This document shows, one piece after another, positions 58,434-64,000 of a stretch of DNA of 64,000 nucleotides (position 1 is its first letter; each line of letters opens with the position of its first letter). The notes under the pieces were generated by a model. It was not told where the DNA came from and did not search any database. It worked only from the letters and a program-made list of their open reading frames with translations. A program made the position numbers and the translations under genes. The stretch lies in assembly GCA_025356665.1 (NCBI GenBank), contig JANXRV010000094.1, forward strand, positions 23,160-87,159, in the 5' to 3' direction. Origin of the DNA: CAITSH01 sp025356665 (GTDB taxonomy: Bacteria > Pseudomonadota > Gammaproteobacteria > Burkholderiales > SG8-39).

Positions 58434-59306
58434 ATGGTAGTCATCCCCCACCGCGCGCCCGGCCAACTCATGAATAAGCCCATCGAGGGCGCCGGCATCG
58501 GCCTGCGCGCCCGCCATTACCGCGACTTTATCGACGCACGGCCGCCGGCAGCGTGGCTGGAGGTGCATAGCGAGAATTATTTTGGCGACGGCGGCTATGA
58601 TTTGTTCGTACTCGAGCATGTGCGCGAACACTATGCACTCAGCCTGCACGGCGTCGGCCTTGCGCTCGGATCCGCCGCCACGCCGGAGGACGATGCGCGC
58701 ATCGAACGGCACCTCGGAAAGATCAAGCGCCTCGCCACGCGCATCGAACCGGCGGTGATTTCCGAACATCTGTGCTGGGGCGCGCATCGCGGCCGGCATT
58801 TCAACGACCTGCTGCCACTGCCTTACACGGATGAAGCGCTCGCGCACATGGCCTCGCGCGTGCACCGCATGCAAGAGACTCTGGGGCGGCGGATTCTCAT
58901 CGAGAACGTCTCCAGCTATGTCGATTTTCGTGCCAGTGACTTTTCCGAGGGCGAGTTTCTCGCCGAACTGGCCCGTCGCTCCGGCTGCGGCATCCTGCTC
59001 GATGTCAACAACCTGTACGTCAACCAGGTCAATCACGGCAGCGACGCCCTGCAGGCCATGGCCGCATTGCCGCGTGAGAGCGTCGGCGAGATTCATCTCG
59101 CCGGACATCTGATTACCGACGACGGCCTCATCGACGATCACGGCTCGCCGGTCGCGGCGCCGGTGTGGCGATTGTACGAGGCGGCGCTTGCGCTGTTCGG
59201 GCCGGTCCCGACGCTGATCGAGTGGGACACCGATGTGCCGGAGCTGAGCGTGCTGATCGAGCAGGCGGCACAGGCCGCCGGACGGATGGAGCCGGCGCAT
59301 GTCTGA
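58434..59306 (+). CDS. bufB: MNIO-family multinuclear iron oxidase BufB (DUF692)
   Basis: A 290-residue TIM-barrel enzyme. Diagnostic segments are AGIGLRARHYRDFIDARPPAAW, LEVHSENYFGDGG, LHGVGLALGSA, ISEHLCWGAH, LIENVSSYVDF, CGILLDVNNLYVN and EIHLAGH. These carry the His/Glu/Asp ligands of the di- or tri-iron centre. It oxidatively modifies bufferin cysteines with BufC as partner. The start is uncertain (ATG at 58434 or 58470; no strong ribosome site). Overlaps bufC by 8 bp. Confidence 0.9.
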   Translation: MVVIPHRAPGQLMNKPIEGAGIGLRARHYRDFIDARPPAAWLEVHSENYFGDGGYDLFVLEHVREHYALSLHGVGLALGSAATPEDDARIERHLGKIKRLATRIEPAVISEHLCWGAHRGRHFNDLLPLPYTDEALAHMASRVHRMQETLGRRILIENVSSYVDFRASDFSEGEFLAELARRSGCGILLDVNNLYVNQVNHGSDALQAMAALPRESVGEIHLAGHLITDDGLIDDHGSPVAAPVWRLYEAALALFGPVPTLIEWDTDVPELSVLIEQAAQAAGRMEPAHV

Positions 59307-60078
59307 ACTGGCGGCGATCCAGTCCGGTTTTGCCGCGGCGCTGGCGCCCGCGGGCAAACCCGCTGCCGCGGCGCCGCTGTTTCGCGGCGACCCGGCGCGC
59401 AATGCGCGGCGCCTGGCAATTTATCGCGGCAATGCGCAGGCCAACGCCGTGAAAGCGCTGACGGCGATCTACCCGGTCATCGTGCAAATCGTCGGCACCG
59501 AATTCTTCGAAGCACTGGCGCGTACCTACGCAAAAGACTCGCCCTCATCGAGCGGCGACCTTAACGAGTATGGCGAAAACTTTGGCGGATTTCTCGCGAG
59601 CTTTGAACCGGCGCAGGAGATACCCTACCTGCCTGAGGTCGCCGCCATGGAGTGGCGCGTGCACCGGGCGCATTACGCGGCAGACCACGCCCGCCTGGTG
59701 CCCGCCCGCCTCGCGGCGATCGCCGAGGACGACTATCCGGCGTTGCACCTGAGCCTGCATCCGGCCTGCGCACTGCTGCAATCGATCTGGCCGCTGGCGC
59801 GCATCTGGGAGATACACCAGCCCGACTACGGTGGCCCATTCGAGGTCGACATGAATGTGACGGACCCGGCCTATGCGCTGGTCCACCGCCCGGAACTCAA
59901 GGCCTGCGTCACGGCCCTGTCGCTGGGGGAGCACGCCTTCCTTGCCGGCGCGAACGCAGGGCACAACCTCGGCGAATGCCTCGACGCGGCGATGACCGTC
60001 GAACCGCAATTCATGCTCGGCGACGCCTTTTCGCGCTGGGTTGCCGGCCGCGTCATCATCGAATTCGATAGCCCGTAA
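59299..60078 (+). CDS. bufC: BufB partner protein BufC (DUF2063)
   Basis: A 259-residue protein of the DUF2063 type, with the DNA-binding-like N-terminal helical domain (ARRLAIYRGNAQANAVKALTAIYPVIVQIVG) and a C-terminal domain (AAMEWRVHRAHYAADHA, SLHPACALLQSIWPLARIWE). It recruits the precursor peptide to the MNIO enzyme. Start overlaps the bufB end, so the two are co-translated. Confidence 0.9.
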   Translation: MSELAAIQSGFAAALAPAGKPAAAAPLFRGDPARNARRLAIYRGNAQANAVKALTAIYPVIVQIVGTEFFEALARTYAKDSPSSSGDLNEYGENFGGFLASFEPAQEIPYLPEVAAMEWRVHRAHYAADHARLVPARLAAIAEDDYPALHLSLHPACALLQSIWPLARIWEIHQPDYGGPFEVDMNVTDPAYALVHRPELKACVTALSLGEHAFLAGANAGHNLGECLDAAMTVEPQFMLGDAFSRWVAGRVIIEFDSP

Positions 60079-60174
60079 GGTTCGGCGCCCCGCGACGACA
60101 AAATGTCAAAATATCAGTCGGTGTGCCGCGGGGCGGCGCACCAAATCGGATCAAACAGAATCGAGGACAACCAG

Positions 60175-60645
60175 ATGAATCTCGCCAGCACCATCGCAAC
60201 GCTCACCGGGCCGGCCCGCGCCTGCGCAAGCGCCGGCAGCCACCTGCTCGACCTTGGCATCCGGCTTTATGTCGCCAAGGTTTTTTTCTGGTCCGGGCTG
60301 ACCAAGATCGCCAATTGGGAAACCACGGTGGCCTTGTTCGAAGACGAATACCGCGTGCCGCTGCTGCCACCGGAACTGGCCGCAGCCGCCGGCACATTCG
60401 GTGAACTGGTGTTTCCCGTATTGCTCGCGCTCGGGCTGGCCGGCCGCTTCGCAGCCGCTTCGCTTTTCATCGTCAACCTTGTCGCCGTGGCCTCCTACTG
60501 GCACGTACTCAAGGATCTCGAACCGGCCTTGGCGCAGCACTGGTACTGGGGCGTTTTGCTGCTGGTAAGCCTGCTGCACGGGCCTGGCAAGCTGGCCCTG
60601 GACAGCGTCGTATGGCAGCGCTGGCCGGCTCTCAGGCCGGCCTGA
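60175..60645 (+). CDS. DoxX family membrane protein of the bufferin operon
   Basis: A 156-residue membrane protein with about four helices (DLGIRLYVAKVFFWSGLTKI, TFGELVFPVLLALGLAGRFA, SLFIVNLVAVASYWHVL, HWYWGVLLLVSLLHGPGKLA), the DoxX family plan. GAGGACAACCAG precedes the ATG. DoxX proteins recur in bufferin operons; they may help in membrane redox or export, role not established. The longer upstream frame is not supported. Confidence 0.85.
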   Translation: MNLASTIATLTGPARACASAGSHLLDLGIRLYVAKVFFWSGLTKIANWETTVALFEDEYRVPLLPPELAAAAGTFGELVFPVLLALGLAGRFAAASLFIVNLVAVASYWHVLKDLEPALAQHWYWGVLLLVSLLHGPGKLALDSVVWQRWPALRPA

Positions 60646-60834
60646 AGCAGAATCATCAATCGGCTGGAGAGCCGCGCCAGACATGCCTTTGCAGCCGCTT
60701 TCCCGGGGGAGACTGGCAAGTGCGCCGACATAGGAATATCGCCTACACGAACTAGGGATGGCTACCGACTTATGTTTTTGATGCCATGGGCCTACAGTCA
60801 CTCTCAGCAGGCCGGTCAACCACAGGAGATGCGC

Positions 60835-61098
60835 ATGAATACCACTTTTCATCCGAACCGCTATGCCATGATCCTCGACAAAGACACGATCAAATCCGCT
60901 CTCGAACATGCGGCGCAGTGGAAGCTCAAGCCGCGAGTGTGCCGCCCCCTGGACACCTACACCGGCAAGGCTTACAGCACTGAGCTGCAGAATTATGACC
61001 AAGCCATCGACAGTAGCGCCGTTGCGGAAGACGAACTGCCCGAGGACGATGCGCTGCAATGCGCCGCGGACGACCTAGCGTACGACCTCGATATCTGA
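60835..61098 (+). CDS. Small conserved-type hypothetical protein
   Basis: An 87-residue protein not recognised. It starts MNTTFHPNRYAMILDKDTIK after a strong AGGAGA site. The second half is very acidic (SSAVAEDELPEDDALQCAAD). No signal peptide, membrane helix or known motif. A single Cys lies in each half. It has a 189-bp gap upstream after the DoxX gene and may have its own promoter. Confidence 0.6.
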   Translation: MNTTFHPNRYAMILDKDTIKSALEHAAQWKLKPRVCRPLDTYTGKAYSTELQNYDQAIDSSAVAEDELPEDDALQCAADDLAYDLDI

Positions 61099-61140
61099 GC
61101 ACCAAACCACCGCCGGGCGCCGTACCCCGCGGACACCGAC

Positions 61141-62097
61141 TTACTCGGGCTTGATGCCGGCGGCGGAAATGATTTTGCGATAAGTCTCGACGGTCCGCGG
61201 CCCCTGCCGGGAAAATTCCTCCGACGCCACCAGATTGACCTCGAACCCGGCGGCATCCAGCCGCGTGCGCACCGCGGCATTGTTCGCCGCCTTTTGCAAT
61301 TCGGCATTGAGGCGCTCGACCACCGCCGGCGGCAATCCGGCCGGGCCGACGATACCTATCCAGGTGTCCGGCACCGAGAATCCGGGCACCCCGCCCTCCG
61401 CGATGGTCGGGACATCGGGCGCGGCCTTGGCGCGCGTTGCCTCGATCACGCCGATAGCGCGCAGCTTGCCCGATTTCACATGCGGCAGCACATTCGACAA
61501 AATCAGGATCGCCATCGGAATCTGGCCGCCGATGACGTCGTTCAAGGCCGGCGCGCCGCCCTTGTAGGGAACATGCACCATGTCCAGCCCTGCGCTCGTG
61601 TTGAGCAACTCGCCGCCAAGATGCTGGGAGGTGCCGGCACCCGAGGTGCCGTAAGACACCTTGCCCTTGTTCGCCCTCACATACTCGACCAGTTCCTTCG
61701 ATGTTCTGACCGGCACCGCGGCGTTCACCACGACGGCTTGCGGCGCCTTGGCGACGATGGTGATCGGGGTGAAGTCCCTGACCGTGTCGTAGGGCACGTT
61801 TTTGGCCAGAAACGGCAGCGCGTAATGCGAAACGAGCGTGATCAGCAGCGTGTAGCCGTCGGCGGGTGATTTGGCCACATGGTCGGTGCCGATGAGACTG
61901 TTGGCGCCCGGGCGGTTTTCCACCACGACCGGCTGTCCCAGGCCGCCGGACAACTCCTGCGCCAGCGCCCGCGCGACGGTATCCACCCCCCCGCCAGCGG
62001 CGTACGCCACCACCAGCTTCACCGGCTTACTCGGATAGGTTTGAGCCAACACCATGGCCGGCAGGGCCAGCATGACTAAGAACAACAGACGCTGCAT
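61141..62097 (-). CDS. Bug-family (TctC) tripartite tricarboxylate transporter binding protein
   Basis: A 318-residue periplasmic binding protein. Signal peptide QRLLFLVMLALPAMVLAQ, then the Bug pattern YPSKPVKLVVAYAAGGGVDTVARALAQ, ENRPGANSLIGTDHVAKSPADGYTLL and MVHVPYKGGAPALNDVIGGQ. These proteins bind small carboxylates or aromatics and are numerous in Burkholderiales. The TctA/TctB permeases are not nearby, so it may act with a shared permease or as a sensor. Ligand unknown. Confidence 0.9.
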   Translation of the reverse strand: MQRLLFLVMLALPAMVLAQTYPSKPVKLVVAYAAGGGVDTVARALAQELSGGLGQPVVVENRPGANSLIGTDHVAKSPADGYTLLITLVSHYALPFLAKNVPYDTVRDFTPITIVAKAPQAVVVNAAVPVRTSKELVEYVRANKGKVSYGTSGAGTSQHLGGELLNTSAGLDMVHVPYKGGAPALNDVIGGQIPMAILILSNVLPHVKSGKLRAIGVIEATRAKAAPDVPTIAEGGVPGFSVPDTWIGIVGPAGLPPAVVERLNAELQKAANNAAVRTRLDAAGFEVNLVASEEFSRQGPRTVETYRKIISAAGIKPE

Positions 62098-62225
62098 TAA
62101 ATTATCCTTTTATTATTTGCGCGATTTACGCGCATGACCGACATGCCCGTATTTGGCAGCGGCGGTTTGGCAGCGGCGCCATGCCAGCGTGCGCATGGCG
62201 CTTGGCACTTGCCGATGACCGATGC

Positions 62226-63056
62226 TCAAGCGTGTTGTGCCAGCACCCGACGTGAGAGCGCATCGTGGCGTGCAAACCACACACCGGGAAAGCCGCGCAT
62301 GTAGGTGAGCAGCTTGTGCAGCATCGCCGCGATAGGCGGCCGGGCGCCAAAATGTGCATGCAGCGTTAGATTGAGCAGGCCGCCCGGTTCGTTCTGATAG
62401 AGAAAATCAAAGGTGTCTTTGTACACGTCGTGGAAATCGCGCGGACTGCCGCGCAGCACGCGGTTGTCGGTGAAATCGCTGTGCGGCAGCGCCACCAGGC
62501 TTCCTGCCGATGTTTTAACGACATAAGGCAGGTCGGTGTCGTGGTAATCACCGTGCCATAAAAATCCCTGTTCGGCCAAAATCCTTGCCGTGTGCGGGCT
62601 GGGCGTCATGCGCGGACTCGCCCAACCGACCGGGCGCTGGCCTGAAATGGACTCGATGCTGTCGCAGCAGCGCTTGATCAAGTCCCGCTCCTCTTGCTCG
62701 GAGCAGTAGGGCATGAACATGTTCTGCGTATAAGAATGCCCGGCGATCTCGTGCCCGCCCTGCGCGATCGCCTTGCCCGCTTCGGGGAAGCGTTCGATGG
62801 CCATCGCATTGGCAGCCACCGTGGCGCTGACGCCAAAGCTCTCCAATAAGCGCAGCAGCCGCCAAATGCCGGTGCGCCCGCCGTAATGCGCCCAAGCGAT
62901 GGACTGCAGGTCGAGCGTTCCCTCGCGCAGGCCGCTCGCCATCGGCCCGTAAGGCGGGCCTTTGCCCTCAGGCCAAGCCTCGAACATCACCGTCACCATC
63001 ACGGCAATGCGCGCGCCCTCCGGCCATTGCATGGCCGCTTCGTGCTTGTTCGCCAT
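62226..63056 (-). CDS. Polysaccharide deacetylase family protein
   Basis: A 276-residue NodB/PuuE-like amidohydrolase-type carbohydrate esterase 4 fold. Seen motifs are VSATVAANAMAIERFPEAGK, GGHEIAGHSYTQNMFM (His-x4-His style metal site), GWASPRMTPSPHTARILAEQG and LNLTLHAHFGARP. The frame extends upstream into thiC, so MANKHEAAMQWPEGARIAV is the start, 2 bp after the thiC stop. Members act on ureides such as allantoin or on polysaccharides; substrate is unclear. Confidence 0.85.
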   Translation of the reverse strand: MANKHEAAMQWPEGARIAVMVTVMFEAWPEGKGPPYGPMASGLREGTLDLQSIAWAHYGGRTGIWRLLRLLESFGVSATVAANAMAIERFPEAGKAIAQGGHEIAGHSYTQNMFMPYCSEQEERDLIKRCCDSIESISGQRPVGWASPRMTPSPHTARILAEQGFLWHGDYHDTDLPYVVKTSAGSLVALPHSDFTDNRVLRGSPRDFHDVYKDTFDFLYQNEPGGLLNLTLHAHFGARPPIAAMLHKLLTYMRGFPGVWFARHDALSRRVLAQHA

Positions 63057-63058
63057 GA

Positions 63059-64000
63059 TCAGGCCTTGCTGTAAATCTGCGCACCCTTCTTGACGAACTC
63101 GATGGCTTTTTCTTCCATGCCCTTTTTCAGGGCCGCCTCCTCGCCCACCCCCTGCTTCGCCGCATAGTCGCGCACGTCCTGGGTGATTTTCATCGAGCAG
63201 AAATGCGGGCCACACATGGAGCAAAAGTGCGCCACCTTGGCGCTGTCCTTGGGCAGGGTTTCGTCATGGAAATCGCGCGCCTTGTCCGGGTCAAGACCGA
63301 TGTTGAACTGGTCTTCCCAGCGAAATTCGAAGCGCGCTTTCGACAAGGCGTTGTCACGGATCTGCGCGCCGGGATGGCCCTTGGCGAGATCCGCCGCATG
63401 CGCGGCCAGTTTGTAGGTGATGATGCCTTCCTTGACGTCGGCCTTGTTCGGCAGCCCGAGGTGCTCCTTGGGCGTGACGTAACACAGCATGGCCGTGCCA
63501 TACCAGCCAATCATCGCCGCGCCTATGCCCGAGGTGATGTGGTCGTAGCCTGGGGCGATATCGGTGGTGAGCGGCCCCAGCGTATAGAACGGCGCCTCGT
63601 GGCACTGCTCCAGTTGCAGGTCCATGTTCTCCTTGATCATGTGCATGGGCACATGACCAGGGCCTTCGATCATCACCTGCACGTCATGCTTCCAGGCGAT
63701 TTGCGTCAGCTCACCCAAGGTGCGCAGTTCACCCAGTTGCGCCTCGTCGTTGGCGTCGTAGATCGAGCCCGGGCGCAGGCCGTCGCCAAGCGAGAAGGCC
63801 ACGTCGTAGGCCTTCATGATTTCACAGATATCCTCAAAGTGCGTGTAAAGAAAGCTCTCCTTGTGATGCGAGAGACACCACTTGGCCATGATCGAGCCGC
63901 CGCGCGAAACGATCCCGCAGACGCGGCGCGCGGTCAGCGGGATGTAGCGCAGCAGCACACCGGCGTGAACCGTGAAATAATCGACGCCTTGTTCGGCCTG
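63059..64000 (-). CDS. thiC: Phosphomethylpyrimidine synthase ThiC, C-terminal part
   Basis: The 3' 313 codons of a gene that runs off the right edge. ThiC is an unusual radical SAM enzyme that converts aminoimidazole ribotide to the thiamine pyrimidine. Visible motifs are QGVDYFTVHAGVLLRYIP, RGGSIMAKWCLSHHKES, LGDGLRPGSIYDANDEAQL, GYDHITSGIGAAMIGWYG and the Cys cluster FCSMCGPHFCSMKI near the C-terminus. A THI-box riboswitch would lie upstream, outside the window. Confidence 0.96.
   Translation of the reverse strand, partial: QAEQGVDYFTVHAGVLLRYIPLTARRVCGIVSRGGSIMAKWCLSHHKESFLYTHFEDICEIMKAYDVAFSLGDGLRPGSIYDANDEAQLGELRTLGELTQIAWKHDVQVMIEGPGHVPMHMIKENMDLQLEQCHEAPFYTLGPLTTDIAPGYDHITSGIGAAMIGWYGTAMLCYVTPKEHLGLPNKADVKEGIITYKLAAHAADLAKGHPGAQIRDNALSKARFEFRWEDQFNIGLDPDKARDFHDETLPKDSAKVAHFCSMCGPHFCSMKITQDVRDYAAKQGVGEEAALKKGMEEKAIEFVKKGAQIYSKA

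Overview
The window looks like chromosome of a betaproteobacterium (Burkholderiales, Nitrosomonadales or Rhodocyclales type). The grounds are the homodimeric AceE/AceF/LpdA pyruvate dehydrogenase with lipoylated E3, an NtrBC-GlnA block under sigma-54 control, a Bug-family (TctC) binding protein, TRAP transporters and GC-rich coding DNA. No rRNA, tRNA, CRISPR array, insertion sequence or phage gene was seen. One small pseudogene is present.

Region 1 (1-16.3 kb) is core metabolism: the end of rsmE, argA and yggX on the plus strand; a minus-strand run aceE-aceF-(HslV-like hydrolase)-lpdA-rpiA-phoU in which the hydrolase, lpdA and rpiA are joined by ATGA overlaps; then folD, oligopeptidase A, a DUF4124-glutaredoxin protein, exonuclease III and a ketopantoate-reductase-like gene behind two IclR-like operator boxes.

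Region 2 (16.3-26 kb) is nitrogen control. ntrB-ntrC and glnA lie on the minus strand. Upstream of glnA there is a textbook sigma-54 promoter with three NtrC-type boxes about 30 bp apart. The cyanate transporter genes and cyanase (cynS) follow on the plus strand behind a second sigma-54 promoter.

Region 3 (26-43 kb) holds a TRAP transporter, a cytosolic gamma-glutamyltransferase, a 937-residue ACP/AMP-ligase/PlsC fusion, and a signalling cluster: a Ser/Thr kinase with two receiver domains, a histidine kinase, a bufferin-like precursor peptide and an adenylate cyclase-FHA protein. Enzymes such as a GST, a secreted histidine phosphatase and UppP come next.

Region 4 (43-51.3 kb) is a tightly packed minus-strand cluster resembling an arsenosugar-type pathway: radical SAM ArsS, PhnD/PhnE-like transporter parts, a metallophosphoesterase, a VTT-flavin disulfide reductase fusion, DUF547, and a fused TIGR04283-TIGR04282 glycosyltransferase.

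Region 5 (51.4-64 kb) runs on the plus strand with a TetR regulator, a thioredoxin-fold peroxiredoxin-like protein, an AhpD-like protein, a non-respiratory reductive-dehalogenase homologue, an NADH dehydrogenase-SelD fusion, and a complete bufferin operon (bufA1-bufB-bufC-doxX). It ends with a small hypothetical gene on the plus strand and, on the minus strand, a Bug protein, a polysaccharide deacetylase and the 3' part of thiC.

The most notable points are the two separate bufferin-type precursors sharing one promoter architecture (TTGTAA, 17-18 bp, CGACCAACGG), the arsenosugar-like cluster with transporter parts but no ATPase or ArsM in view, the dehalogenase homologue, the ACP-ligase-acyltransferase fusion, and the HslV-like protease subunit embedded in the pyruvate dehydrogenase operon.
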